From: DASRBN01 sp035294305
GTDB taxonomy: Bacteria; Chloroflexota; Ktedonobacteria; Ktedonobacterales; Ktedonobacteraceae
Length of the DNA stretch: 64,000 nucleotides
Assembly: GCA_035294305.1 (NCBI GenBank)
Contig: DATGLD010000012.1
Coordinates: 62,001-126,000, forward strand
Direction: 5' to 3'
Numbering within the stretch: position 1 is the stretch's first letter; each line of letters begins with the position of its first letter. Made by a program: the position numbers and the translations under genes. Below the pieces are notes generated by a model that had not been told where the DNA came from, ran no database searches, and was given only the letters and a program-made list of their open reading frames with translations. Positions 8,796 through 17,292 of the stretch are shown here, one piece after another.

Positions 8796-9122
8796 ATGAT
8801 TAAACTTACTGTACTCTACGGCCATCCCCAGGACCCTGCTGAATTCGATCGCTACTACCGGGAGACTCATACGCCTCTGGCGCTGAAGTTCCCCGGTCTT
8901 CAGGGTATAACTGTTGACAGGCCAACATCCCTCAACCCGCAGGAGCAGTCACCTTACTATCTGATCGCCAACCTGTACTGGGCAGATATGCAGTCATTCC
9001 AGGAGGCCCTCAACTCGCCCGAAGGTCAGGCTGGGGCGGCCGATCTGGCTAATTTCGCTACCGGTGGGGCCACGCTATTGGTAGGTGAGATGGAGGTTCC
9101 AATTCCTGTTTCATTGAGTTGA
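8796..9122 (+). CDS. EthD family protein
   Basis: A 108-residue small alpha/beta protein of the EthD family, in the dimeric ferredoxin-like barrel group. Matching features are the VLYGHPQDPAEFDRYYRETH start, with the FxxYY-x-x-x-H block typical of the family, followed by PLALKFPGLQGI and a YYLIANLYWADMQSFQEAL strand-helix pair. EthD was first seen in ethyl tert-butyl ether degradation clusters, but most members occur alone and their substrate is unknown. AAGGAGG before the ATG supports the start. The gene is monocistronic and ends before a strong hairpin shared with the convergent oxidoreductase gene. Confidence 0.85.
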   Translation: MIKLTVLYGHPQDPAEFDRYYRETHTPLALKFPGLQGITVDRPTSLNPQEQSPYYLIANLYWADMQSFQEALNSPEGQAGAADLANFATGGATLLVGEMEVPIPVSLS

Positions 9123-9172
9123 AGCCTCGGTGCCAGAACGGGGAGAGTGACAGCGGGAAGGTGTGGAACTTG

Positions 9173-9217
9173 ATTATCAATCAGGCGAGGGTATAAATCC
9201 CTCGCCTGATTGATAAT
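9173..9217. terminator. Bidirectional hairpin between convergent genes
   Basis: Perfect 19-bp arms at 9173-9191 and 9199-9217 flank a 7-bp A/T loop. The right arm is the coding end of the minus-strand oxidoreductase (its last residues SGEGFIPSPD and its TGA stop lie in the hairpin). It probably separates the two convergent transcripts. Confidence 0.7.
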
Positions 9218-9848
9218 AGCCTATCGTAAAGCGGCGGCGCACAAATTGTGGCTTCTCCAGTTCGTCGATCAGGGCGACGGCGTAATCCTCGGCGGAGATA
9301 CGGCTTTCGCCTTTTTCGTTGGTAATGAGCTGGTCGGTACCGAGACGATATTTACCGGTGCGCTCTCCAGGGGCAATCATGTTTGCCGGACTGAAAAAGG
9401 TCCAGTCGAGGTCAGACTTGCGATAGACATCTAGCGCGTCGCGTATATTCAACGCGCCGGGCCGCCAGGCGGGATTGAAATCCGGCGAATCGACGAGTTG
9501 CAGGCCGGGAGCAATCTCCAGGCTACCCGCTCCCCCAACCACGATCAGGCGGTGGACGCCGGCGCGTTTCATCCCCGCTACCAGCGCATTGGCCGCGTCC
9601 ACAAAGGTCTGCCCTGGCGCATTGGCGTTCTGGCGGGTCGCATTAATGACGGCATCAGCGCCGGCAACATCCCTGGCGATGCTCTCCGCATCGAGCATAT
9701 TGCCTTGCTTGACGGTCAAATTTGGATCGCTCATAGTCAGCTTTTCTGGACTGCGCATGATGGCTGTGACGTGGTGGCCGCGCTTGAGCGCCTCGCGTGT
9801 GACGCGCTGGCCGATCATGCCGCTCGCGCCGTAAATAACAATGTTCAA
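9177..9848 (-). CDS. NAD(P)-binding SDR/NmrA-like oxidoreductase
   Basis: A 223-residue atypical short-chain dehydrogenase of the NAD(P)H-binding (NmrA-like) type. The Rossmann glycine motif GASGMIG is at residues 7-13, followed by basic residues (RGHHVTAIMRSPEKL) that favour NADP(H). GADAVINATRQ corresponds to the beta4 strand. VHRLIVVGGAGSLEIAPGLQ and SDLDWTFFSPANMIAPGERT are typical of small epimerase-like proteins such as YwnB. The classical YxxxK dyad is not evident, so a redox-sensing or quinone-type role is as likely as dehydrogenase activity. The GGAGT before the ATG fits the start. The last codons lie in a perfect hairpin. Confidence 0.85.
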   Translation of the reverse strand: MNIVIYGASGMIGQRVTREALKRGHHVTAIMRSPEKLTMSDPNLTVKQGNMLDAESIARDVAGADAVINATRQNANAPGQTFVDAANALVAGMKRAGVHRLIVVGGAGSLEIAPGLQLVDSPDFNPAWRPGALNIRDALDVYRKSDLDWTFFSPANMIAPGERTGKYRLGTDQLITNEKGESRISAEDYAVALIDELEKPQFVRRRFTIGYYQSGEGFIPSPD

Positions 9849-9963
9849 TGGGTACTCCTTTTCACATCAGAAATAATCAGATGAGATTTCTACTTTACAA
9901 TGGTATCATCTTTTCGTAGGATTCTCACCCCTACAGAGGATATTGTATTCTTCTCTTTTCGGA

Positions 9964-10407
9964 TTACTTACGCCCGGCATGCTGAAAGACGGGCTTCATA
10001 TCGCGCAGAAAAATTTCTGTCGTCTTTGGCCCGATGCCCTTGAATTCTTGCAAGCGCGAAGAGAGATCATCCAATGACTCCGATTGCTGTAAAAGATGTG
10101 TGATTGTCCCATATTTCTCTTTCAACGCTTTTGAAACATCCAATAATTTTGTAGCCGTTGAGAAATCGTAGCGAACATAGTGCCCCCTATCCAGCACTTC
10201 AACGAGCTTATCCCAACCTGCGTGTAAAATTGCATCAGGCGAAGTCAAGCCTTCCTCGACGAATTCAGTGTATGCTCGCTTTGCTACTTCCTGCTGGATA
10301 GGTTTACCAAAAAGCAAACAGGCCAGAAACCACTTGAAATACTCGGTTTCCCGGCGAGAGGAAAGATCAATGCCTAATTCATGCGCGTATATCTTCTTCT
10401 GTTGCAC
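9964..10407 (-). CDS. Helix-hairpin-helix (endonuclease III-like) protein
   Basis: The reading frame is open further upstream, but GGAGG at 10414-10418 lies six bases before a GTG at 10407, giving 147 residues; an ATG at 10413 touches the GGAGG and is less likely. The protein is helical with a C-terminal helix-hairpin-helix (LQEFKGIGPKTTEIFLRDMK) of the HhH-GPD/endonuclease III type. It ends before the catalytic Asp and iron-sulfur cluster loop of true glycosylases, so it is probably a DNA-binding relative rather than a full enzyme. It starts close to and divergently from the PAP2 gene. Confidence 0.65.
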   Translation of the reverse strand: MQQKKIYAHELGIDLSSRRETEYFKWFLACLLFGKPIQQEVAKRAYTEFVEEGLTSPDAILHAGWDKLVEVLDRGHYVRYDFSTATKLLDVSKALKEKYGTITHLLQQSESLDDLSSRLQEFKGIGPKTTEIFLRDMKPVFQHAGRK

Positions 10408-10551
10408 TTGCATCCTCCGTTGTGAGACAGGCGTAAAACCTATCCCCCAGGAATGGTAATTCGTTACCGCCTTTCTTTCTACCACGTTTTTAGGGCAGGA
10501 GTAGATAACCCATCCCGCATCTTGAGAAAATAAATACAATGAAAGGTCCCG

Positions 10552-11247
10552 GTGATCATGAATTTGCTACAACTCAATTATATGCTCTTTCAGGACGTGA
10601 ATCGGTATGCCGGCCGAAATCCTATGCTTGACATGTTGATGATTTTCTGCGCGAACTGGCTGATTTTCCTCTGGCCGCTTTTACTACTTATGGCGTGGGG
10701 AAGGCCCCTCAACTGGCGCAAACGCGTATTAGAGCCGGGTGAAGTTGATATGATACAGAAGATCCGCGCTACTGTATTATGGGTGGTGGTGGCTTGTGTG
10801 CTTGGCTATGCCTTCAACCTTGTTCTCGAGCATATAGTATTCGAGCCGCGTCCATTTGTGAGCCACAAAGTACATCTCCTTGTGACTCATGCCGCTGATG
10901 CCTCTTTTCCGAGCGATCATACCGCCTGGTCATTTGCCGTTGTGGGCATGCTGCTTTTTATGTTCTTGCCGGTATTTATTGCGGCCTGGAAGAAGCGCGC
11001 CGTGGGATGGCAAAGCTCCGGCTTTGCTACGCTTGTAGAGCCGCTCTTATTGTTGATAGGCGCGTTCATCATTGCATGTATCATTGGGGTGGCGCGGGTC
11101 TTTGTGGGTATTCATTATCCTGGCGATATTCTCGGCGGCGCTCTCGATGGCCTGCTCGCGGCCTTTCTTGTCACACTGTTGCGCCTGCGGCTTCAGCAAC
11201 CTACCAATGCCGTGCTTCAATTTGCCCAGAAATTGCGGGTGGCATGA
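10552..11247 (+). CDS. PAP2 superfamily phosphatase (undecaprenyl-diphosphatase type)
   Basis: An integral membrane phosphatase with all three PAP2 signatures: EPRP at residues 98-101, PSDH at 120-123 and R182...H188...D192 in ARVFVGIHYPGD. Hydrophobic segments lie at about 33-50, 75-95, 125-145 and 160-180. In BcrC-like members this site dephosphorylates undecaprenyl pyrophosphate at the outer membrane face, recycling the carrier for peptidoglycan synthesis; this activity is inferred. The start is a GTG at 10552 or the ATG two codons later; GAAAGG precedes both. It ends just before a 31-bp-arm hairpin. Confidence 0.88.
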   Translation: MIMNLLQLNYMLFQDVNRYAGRNPMLDMLMIFCANWLIFLWPLLLLMAWGRPLNWRKRVLEPGEVDMIQKIRATVLWVVVACVLGYAFNLVLEHIVFEPRPFVSHKVHLLVTHAADASFPSDHTAWSFAVVGMLLFMFLPVFIAAWKKRAVGWQSSGFATLVEPLLLLIGAFIIACIIGVARVFVGIHYPGDILGGALDGLLAAFLVTLLRLRLQQPTNAVLQFAQKLRVA

Positions 11248-11259
11248 GATTTATCAGTG

Positions 11260-11326
11260 AAGCAAGAAAACAGGTCGGCGCTCCGGTCCAAGACCTGGAC
11301 CGGAGCGCCGACCTGTTTTCTTGCTT
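11260..11326. terminator. 31-bp perfect hairpin between convergent genes
   Basis: Arms 11260-11290 and 11296-11326 are perfectly complementary with a 5-nt loop (AGACC). The outer ends are AAGCAAGAAAAC and GTTTTCTTGCTT, so each strand shows a T-tract within the distal arm. It is positioned as a two-way terminator for the PAP2 gene and the zinc-finger gene. Confidence 0.8.
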
Positions 11327-11328
11327 GA

Positions 11329-12786
11329 TCATTCTCCCTCTTCGGTAATCGAATAGGGTGGTTTCTCGATTGGCACGCGGTAGCCGCGCGCCTGGTTACT
11401 GGCGGGATTGGCCTGAGGAGCTTCCTGGGCAGGCGTCATCAGGTCAGCGGTGATCGAGCGTACGAGGCGTTCGACGCGGTCCCAGCGCGCCGGGTAGCGG
11501 TCGGCGTAGAACTTCTCTTTGCCCTCAATGTCGTAGATGTAGAAGGTGTAGTCCTGGTCCGCATAGCGATAATCCACCTTGGTGTAAGGGATACGCACCA
11601 GTTCCAGCACCTGCAAGGTGGCACGTGATTGCGCCTGCGGGTTCGCGACGGCATCGTTTGCGAGTTGGACGGCCACGCGCCATACATCCAAGGGAACGGC
11701 CTCTGGAGGAGCTTCGGGGTACAATGTGTCGTTAACCTCGGCGTTGTAGACCAGGTCGCCGGTGGCCCTTTGCAGGTACTGTTCTGGTATGCCGCTGGAG
11801 CCGACCATCTGTGTTCGCACGCCCAGGTCGAAGCTGCGCAGGATGCTGCGCTGGCGCACAATTTTGCCGGTGCCGCCACAATTTGTGCAAAGCTCGGTTT
11901 TTGCGCCTTCGCAAGTTGGGCAGACGCGTTTGCCGGTGCCGCAGGTGCATTCGACCTCGCCATTGACGCAATCCGGGCAGGGTACGGTGCGGCCTTTTGT
12001 GGCCGGGTCGGTATCCACCGGGTTGGGGATAGGCACTCCTGAGTCGCGAATCCCTTCAAACAGGCTGGAAACTTTTTCTGTGACCGAACTGGTCAGATTG
12101 TCGGCCTGTTTCTGGAAGAATGGTTTCTTCTTTGCCTGATACCAGTCGGCGACGTAGCCACGGCCATGACAGGTCGAGCAGCGTAACTTCGTGCGGCCTT
12201 TGCAGTCAGGGCAGATAATCCAGCCGCGACCGGTGCAGGTTGCGCACAGCAGACGCCCTGTACTGTTACAGGCGGTACACGATATCACCTCGTCCAATCC
12301 CTCCACGCGGGTGCGTGTCTCCGGGGCTTTCAGGCCGGTTATGGGAGGTAGTTCGTAATCCCATACCGGCAGCAGGGGCTGAGCTTTGCCCATTGGTCGA
12401 CCGGTATACGGCTCCGATGTCACCTCCATCTTGCGCATCTCCCAGCGTGTCTGCACTGTGACCTCCCAGACCTCATCGCTGCTCCAGGAAAGAATATCCA
12501 TATAAGTACCAAGATCACGAGCCAGTTGCCAGTTGCCCAGGCTCCATGAATTAGCTAGCTGGCGAATGCGCTCTTCTTCAGTGCTGGTCGCCTGTCGCGG
12601 CTGTGGGGGTGTATTGCTTTGTTGCCAGTAAGTGCCAGCTTTATCTACAACACGTTTGAGGCGCTGCTGGGCCTCGCTTGTGCCTTGAATGACCATGCGC
12701 CGAATTTCTTCGAGTCGTTTTTCGAAATCATCTGTGCTGGACCCGTTCGCTTCAGGCTGCGGGCCTTGTTCCCATTCATCACCCAT
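11329..12786 (-). CDS. DnaJ-type zinc-finger (CxxCxGxG) protein
   Basis: The ATG at 12786 is preceded by AGGGAGG at eight bases, better than the longer frame. The 485-residue protein has an N-terminal charged coiled-coil-like region, then two clusters of CxxC motifs: residues 170-210 (CTAC, CATCTGRG, CPDCKG, CSTCHGRG) and 270-308 (CPDC, CGTG, CPTCEG, CTNCGGTG). These match the cysteine-rich zinc domain of DnaJ, which folds around two zinc ions per cluster, but there is no J-domain. About 45 residues between the clusters and 180 after them are unassigned. A role in protein folding or scaffold binding is possible. No signal peptide or membrane segment is seen. Confidence 0.8.
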   Translation of the reverse strand: MGDEWEQGPQPEANGSSTDDFEKRLEEIRRMVIQGTSEAQQRLKRVVDKAGTYWQQSNTPPQPRQATSTEEERIRQLANSWSLGNWQLARDLGTYMDILSWSSDEVWEVTVQTRWEMRKMEVTSEPYTGRPMGKAQPLLPVWDYELPPITGLKAPETRTRVEGLDEVISCTACNSTGRLLCATCTGRGWIICPDCKGRTKLRCSTCHGRGYVADWYQAKKKPFFQKQADNLTSSVTEKVSSLFEGIRDSGVPIPNPVDTDPATKGRTVPCPDCVNGEVECTCGTGKRVCPTCEGAKTELCTNCGGTGKIVRQRSILRSFDLGVRTQMVGSSGIPEQYLQRATGDLVYNAEVNDTLYPEAPPEAVPLDVWRVAVQLANDAVANPQAQSRATLQVLELVRIPYTKVDYRYADQDYTFYIYDIEGKEKFYADRYPARWDRVERLVRSITADLMTPAQEAPQANPASNQARGYRVPIEKPPYSITEEGE

Positions 12787-12922
12787 GATAAATGCCTCCC
12801 TAGATAGGGGACGCTGTACAGAGCGCCCTTGCATATTGTGATCTTCAACAATATGTACGTTGAAAAAGGCCAGGGGTTGTAGAAGATAGGCAATGGTTAT
12901 GGTACCACAACGGGGTCCTGGT

Positions 12923-14101
12923 TCATAGCAACGCAACGATCTCTTCCTGCACAGGCGTACCGGTCACCTCGGCATCGTGTTCATGGACCAGCAGGTCAAC
13001 CTCGCTACGAATGCCGAACTCTGGCAGATAGATGCCTGGCTCGATGGAGCAGCACGTAGATGGGAGCAGAAAGCGCTCATCCTGCGTCTCAAAATTGTCG
13101 AGGTTGGCGCCATTGCCGTGAACGGCTGTGTCAATGTTGTGCCCAGTGCGATGCACGTAGTAATCGCCGTAGCCGGCAGTGGCGATGACCGCGCGCGCGA
13201 CATCATCGACCTGGCAGCCCTGAACGCGCCTGCCCTGCTCCAATTGCTCGCGCACGAAATGGATGGCGGTGTCACGCGCCCGGCGCACGATATCGAAGAC
13301 TTCAAGCTGGCGTTCAGGAATCTGCTCGCGAGTGCCGGCAAAAGCCATCCACGTGTAATCGGCATAGATGGCGCCCGGTTGCGGCAGGTATGCCCAGAAG
13401 TCGAAAAGTACCAGGTCGCCACGCTGGATGGGGCTATGTTGCTCAGCGGTCGGCCCGTAATGAGGATTGCTGATGTTGGCATTGACGGCTACATGCGCAT
13501 CGGCCCCGGCCAGTCCCAGGCCGGCAATCAATGACAGGAAACGCTGCTGCACGCTGTACTCATTCATCTCCACCCCCGTCCGCAGATTCTCACTTATCTC
13601 CGAGAAAAGGGCGTCTTTGGCGGCAATCAGGAGCCGCCCGGCTACGCGGTGGCTGTCTACCTGCGCGGGGGTAAGCTGGGCGATGAAACGCTGCGCAACA
13701 TTGGCGGAACTGACAACCTCTACCCCGTACGTACGCACCAGTTCGAGCGTGCCCCCATCCACACGCGACATATAAGGGATGGCATTCATGGGAGAGTACT
13801 CCATTGCCACGCGCATGCCGGGAGATAAGATGGATTTCAGATGCGCGCGTATATCCTGCCACGTGGCGAATACGCGCCGCTCACCAGGCAGCGACCCTAA
13901 CACGTGCGATTCGACCGCGCTGATGATGGCGATTGGCATGCCATTGGCAGGAATAAAATAAAACCAGCGCCGTGAATAGAATGCGCCGGCGGGCAGCGAC
14001 AATACCGTGTAAGCGATGGGATTTGATTTGCGAAAATCGTAAAAAAGCCAGCCATCCAGTTCCTCATCTCGCAGAGCCTGTTGTATCTGTTCAAGATTCA
14101 T
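12923..14101 (-). CDS. M24 family metallopeptidase (Xaa-Pro peptidase-like)
   Basis: A 392-residue protein with the creatinase-like N-terminal domain (1-150) and the pita-bread M24 domain (about 155-385). All five metal ligands are visible: Asp234 (LFDFW), Asp248 (ADYTW), His321 (RTGHNID), Glu354 (SIEPGIY) and Glu367 (RSEVD). These bind two divalent metals, cleaving the N-terminal Xaa-Pro bond in family members. The AYTVL and HYGPTAEQ blocks are typical of this subgroup. It ends about 137 bp upstream of the zinc-finger gene in the same direction. Its ribosome site lies in a GAAG tetranucleotide run. Confidence 0.9.
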   Translation of the reverse strand: MNLEQIQQALRDEELDGWLFYDFRKSNPIAYTVLSLPAGAFYSRRWFYFIPANGMPIAIISAVESHVLGSLPGERRVFATWQDIRAHLKSILSPGMRVAMEYSPMNAIPYMSRVDGGTLELVRTYGVEVVSSANVAQRFIAQLTPAQVDSHRVAGRLLIAAKDALFSEISENLRTGVEMNEYSVQQRFLSLIAGLGLAGADAHVAVNANISNPHYGPTAEQHSPIQRGDLVLFDFWAYLPQPGAIYADYTWMAFAGTREQIPERQLEVFDIVRRARDTAIHFVREQLEQGRRVQGCQVDDVARAVIATAGYGDYYVHRTGHNIDTAVHGNGANLDNFETQDERFLLPSTCCSIEPGIYLPEFGIRSEVDLLVHEHDAEVTGTPVQEEIVALL

Positions 14102-14110
14102 CTGTGCGAA

Positions 14111-14132
14111 TCCTTCCTTCCTTCCTTCCTTC
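14111..14132. repeat. CTTC/GAAG tetranucleotide run at a ribosome site
   Basis: Five and a half copies of TTCC (plus strand) run from 14111 to 14132. On the minus strand this is (GGAA)n and supplies the purine-rich ribosome site 9 bases or more before the M24 peptidase ATG. Such a run can change length by strand slippage. Confidence 0.75.
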
Positions 14133-14282
14133 GTGACGTATATGGCCTATTCTACCACGTCGTTATGCGGGAGATCTGTTCAATGATCGGATGTTGAGAA
14201 CTTTCGCACCGCGCTGTACGTTTGATATTGCGTGAGCGTAAATATATTGTACTTGAGAGAACATATTAGAGGAACTTCAGCG

Positions 14283-15437
14283 ATGGATGAACCAACCCGG
14301 CCCTTAAGACCAGAGCGGCGCATTCCAGGCAATACAGGCTCACAACCTCCAACCAGAAGAGTGCGCGGGCCGCGTTCGAGGCGCTTACGTATTCTGCTCT
14401 ATATATTGCTGGTGTTGACCCTGGCAATGTGTGGTCTCTTTGCGTACGCTTATGCTTACTTTCAAAACAATGTCAACCAGCCAGTACAGCAATTTATTCA
14501 TGCCGTCAGCCGTAGCAATGACGAGCCACCGGTAGATGAGGCGGCTATTACGGACCGGCCCTGGAATATCCTGTTGCTGGGCAGCGATAATGATAGTAAA
14601 TATAACTTCCCTGCCCTGCTGACCCAGGTGATGATGGTTGTGCATGTCGATCCGACCAGCAACAGCGCATACCTGGTTTCTATCCCGCGCGATTCATGGG
14701 TCTATGTGCCTGAGATTGGGGGTATGCATAAAATCGACCAGGCTTTCTTGCTGGGGGCCGCGCCGCATAGCAGCTTTGACGATGGCGTGCGCCTGGCGCG
14801 TCTGACGGTTGAGAAAGATTATGGCATTACGATTGATCGCTATGCATGGGTGGGACTGGACGGCTTTGCCAGCGTCATCGATACGCTGGGGGGCGTAGAT
14901 GTTGATGTGACGCATCCCATCCTCGATGATAACTATCCCGATGATACATCGGGCAAGGGTGATCCTTATGGACTGAAGCGCCTCTATATCGTACCGGGCC
15001 CACAGCATATGAACGGGCAGCAGGCGCTGGCATATGTGCGTTCCCGCCATGCCGACCTGGTTGGTGATATCGGGCGTACCGAGCGCCAGCAGGAGGTACT
15101 GACGGCGCTTAAGAAGAAACTGGACGCATCCAATGTCCTGAGCCATCTCACCCAGATTCTCGCGGACTTGAAAGGCAAGCTCTATACCGATCTGAGCGAG
15201 CAGGAGATGATTTCCATCGCCAATTTCGGGCGTTCGCTTTCAAATTCCGCAATTAAGCGTATCACGCTGGGACCCGGCACCGGCAGCCAGGATTTCGGCA
15301 ACTATGCCACGGTCTACGATCCGTCGGCAGGGGGGAACCAGGATGTGATCATTCCGCACTGCTCGACTATCCAGCCGGTGATCAATACCATCTTCGGGCT
15401 GGGGAATGCGCAGAGCTGCGATGTGAATGGGCCATAA
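14283..15437 (+). CDS. LytR-CpsA-Psr (LCP) family protein
   Basis: The ATG at 14283 follows GAGG by nine bases, giving 384 residues. A basic cytoplasmic tail (1-35, rich in R/P) is followed by one transmembrane segment (about 36-60) and an external LCP domain (about 95-290). LCP motifs include WNILLLGSDND, TQVMMVVHVDP, YLVSIPRDSWV, GGMHKIDQAF and YVRSRHADLVGDIGRTERQQ. The acidic and arginine residues of these blocks bind the pyrophosphate of polyprenyl-linked glycans. Members attach secondary polymers to peptidoglycan. The N-terminal tail with TRPLRPERR might be a regulatory site. The preceding gene is divergent. Confidence 0.92.
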   Translation: MDEPTRPLRPERRIPGNTGSQPPTRRVRGPRSRRLRILLYILLVLTLAMCGLFAYAYAYFQNNVNQPVQQFIHAVSRSNDEPPVDEAAITDRPWNILLLGSDNDSKYNFPALLTQVMMVVHVDPTSNSAYLVSIPRDSWVYVPEIGGMHKIDQAFLLGAAPHSSFDDGVRLARLTVEKDYGITIDRYAWVGLDGFASVIDTLGGVDVDVTHPILDDNYPDDTSGKGDPYGLKRLYIVPGPQHMNGQQALAYVRSRHADLVGDIGRTERQQEVLTALKKKLDASNVLSHLTQILADLKGKLYTDLSEQEMISIANFGRSLSNSAIKRITLGPGTGSQDFGNYATVYDPSAGGNQDVIIPHCSTIQPVINTIFGLGNAQSCDVNGP

Positions 15438-15609
15438 ACTTATCAGTACTTTGTGGTTGCCAGCCGCCGGGTGCAGGGGGATTCACCAGTTGCCCGCCAC
15501 TGATTCGGCTCATCAATTCCCCTGCGCCGGATGTACCCCTGCCTGCTATTTCCTCTCTACTGTGTTAAAATATGCTCAAGGGAGCAATGTTTACAGTAAG
15601 GAAGTCAAA

Positions 15610-16521
15610 TTGATCGAACAACAGCAAGGCCGGGTGCAATATGTGCAGTTCGGCCACTTTCTCCAGTTTCCGAACCTCGTTCATGGTATTTTCACACGCC
15701 TGGGAGGGTATAGCGAAGAGCCGTTCTGGGGATTGAATGTCTCATTTACAACCGGCGATAATCTTGAAAATGTGAAGCGTAATCGTTTGCTGGCGCTCTC
15801 GACTTTGCGGCTGGATGCCTATCCCAGCGCCGCGTTATGGCTGGTGCATGGAGCCGAGGTTGCGGTGGTCGATGAGAAGCCCTGGGAATGGCGTTTCGAC
15901 CAGCCTGTTGTGACTCTGACGGAAGAGCAAAAAGTTGTATTGAGGACAGCCAGACCCCGCTGGAAGGCGGATGCTTTTATTACCCGGCAGCGCGATATCT
16001 CGCTGGCGATATCCTCCGCTGACTGTGTGCCTGTGATGCTCTATGATCCCGTGCAGGAGGCGATTGGCCTGGCGCATGCCGGATGGCGCGGCACCGCGCG
16101 CGGTATTGCCGCCATTACCGTCGATGCGATGCGCGAGCAGTTCGGGAGCCGGCCCGAGCATATCTATGCCGGCATCGGCCCATCCATTGGACCGTGCTGC
16201 TATGAGATTTCTGAAGAAGTACAGGGACACTTTCTGGGTCGCGTCGAGTTCGATTGGCAGCCGACGGCGGCAGAGTATCGCAACCTGGTACGAGAGTCAG
16301 TCGTATTTGCTATAAAAGAACAGGCTCACCGCAAGAGTGTGATGCTGGACTTATGGGAGACGAATCGTAACCAGTTGCTTATGGCGGGCCTGTTACCGGA
16401 ACACGTCGAATTGCCCGGCATCTGCACCGGCTGCGAAAATGACCGTTTTTACTCACATCGCGCCGAACATGGCAAGGCCGGGCGCTTCCCATCAATCATC
16501 GCCTTGAGGGATGCAGGATGA
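15610..16521 (+). CDS. pgeF: PgeF/YfiH-type polyphenol oxidase family protein
   Basis: The frame is open for 61 codons more upstream, but AAGGAAG before a TTG at 15610 and a TG-T-TAAAAT promoter at 15563-15571 make this TTG the likely start (303 residues). Conserved blocks are HGIFTRLGG, LWLVHGAEV, ADCVPVMLYDP, LAHAGWRGT, GPSIGPCCYE and the C-terminal CTGCENDRFYSHRAEHGKAG. The His and Cys residues form the zinc/copper-type site. In E. coli the enzyme removes misincorporated serine from peptidoglycan precursors; other members are purine nucleoside phosphorylase-like. Its stop overlaps the next start by ATGA. Confidence 0.88.
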   Translation: MIEQQQGRVQYVQFGHFLQFPNLVHGIFTRLGGYSEEPFWGLNVSFTTGDNLENVKRNRLLALSTLRLDAYPSAALWLVHGAEVAVVDEKPWEWRFDQPVVTLTEEQKVVLRTARPRWKADAFITRQRDISLAISSADCVPVMLYDPVQEAIGLAHAGWRGTARGIAAITVDAMREQFGSRPEHIYAGIGPSIGPCCYEISEEVQGHFLGRVEFDWQPTAAEYRNLVRESVVFAIKEQAHRKSVMLDLWETNRNQLLMAGLLPEHVELPGICTGCENDRFYSHRAEHGKAGRFPSIIALRDAG

Positions 16522-17237
16522 ACACGCAATCCACGATCACACTTGAACAGCTTACTTCGAATATAGCACAGGTGCATTCTGCAATAGCCGGAGCTGCTCA
16601 GAAGGTGGGACGAATGCCCGGAGAGATCACCCTGGTAGCAGTTTCAAAAACCGTTGCGCTGGAACTTGTGCGGATGGCGTATAATTTGGGAGTAAGAAAT
16701 TTTGGTGAGAATCGTGTGCAAGATGCGCTGCCGAAGATTGAAACCTTTCATCCACCGGATGTGCGCTGGCACATGATCGGCCACCTGCAAACCAATAAGG
16801 CAGGCAAGGTGGTTGGGCAATTTTATTGCGTGCAAAGCGTGGATAGCCTGCACCTGGCGCGAACCTTGAACCGGTACGCGGGAGAACATGAGGTACGTCT
16901 TCCCATCCTGCTCCAGGTCAATGTTTCTGGCGAGGCCAGCAAAGAGGGCATGTCGCCCGCCGAAACGCCTGAAATAGCCCGCCAGATCCTGGCGCTGCCG
17001 AACCTGGAGGTGCAGGGATTGATGACCATCGCGCCGCTGGTTCAAGACCCGGAAGAGGTACGCCCGGTTTTTCGCGGGTTGCGTATTCTGCGCGATCAAC
17101 TGCGAGATACGCTGTCGCAGAGCTCGTGGCAGCATCTCTCGATGGGCATGACCGACGATTATCGTATTGCGATTGAGGAGGGCGCCACCATCGTTCGTAT
17201 AGGCCGGGCAATCTTTGGCGAGCGCGTGTACAAGTAG
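16518..17237 (+). CDS. YggS family pyridoxal phosphate homeostasis protein
   Basis: A 239-residue fold-type III PLP protein. Lys44 in VAVSKTV forms the internal aldimine. Other family blocks are FGENRVQDALPK, WHMIGHLQTNKA, LLQVNVSGEASKEG and LSMGMTDDYRIAIEEGATIV ending RIGRAIFG. It buffers PLP and affects amino-acid pools and has no known catalytic reaction. It overlaps pgeF by four bases and is followed by the DUF6391 and YggT genes, as in the ylmD-ylmE-ylmG region of Gram-positive division clusters. The TAG stop is joined to a degenerate GTAGGGGCCGAT repeat copy. Confidence 0.93.
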   Translation: MNTQSTITLEQLTSNIAQVHSAIAGAAQKVGRMPGEITLVAVSKTVALELVRMAYNLGVRNFGENRVQDALPKIETFHPPDVRWHMIGHLQTNKAGKVVGQFYCVQSVDSLHLARTLNRYAGEHEVRLPILLQVNVSGEASKEGMSPAETPEIARQILALPNLEVQGLMTIAPLVQDPEEVRPVFRGLRILRDQLRDTLSQSSWQHLSMGMTDDYRIAIEEGATIVRIGRAIFGERVYK

Positions 17238-17258
17238 GGGCCGATTTATCGTGCCCGC
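17234..17258. repeat. Degenerate GTAGGGGCCGATT repeat at a stop codon
   Basis: GTAGGGGCCGATTTATCGTGCCC lines up with the dispersed palindrome family with a mutated right arm. Its TAG is the stop codon of the yggS-like gene. Confidence 0.65.
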
Positions 17259-17292
17259 ATAACAGCCCATAATTAAGAGAAAGCTTTAAACA

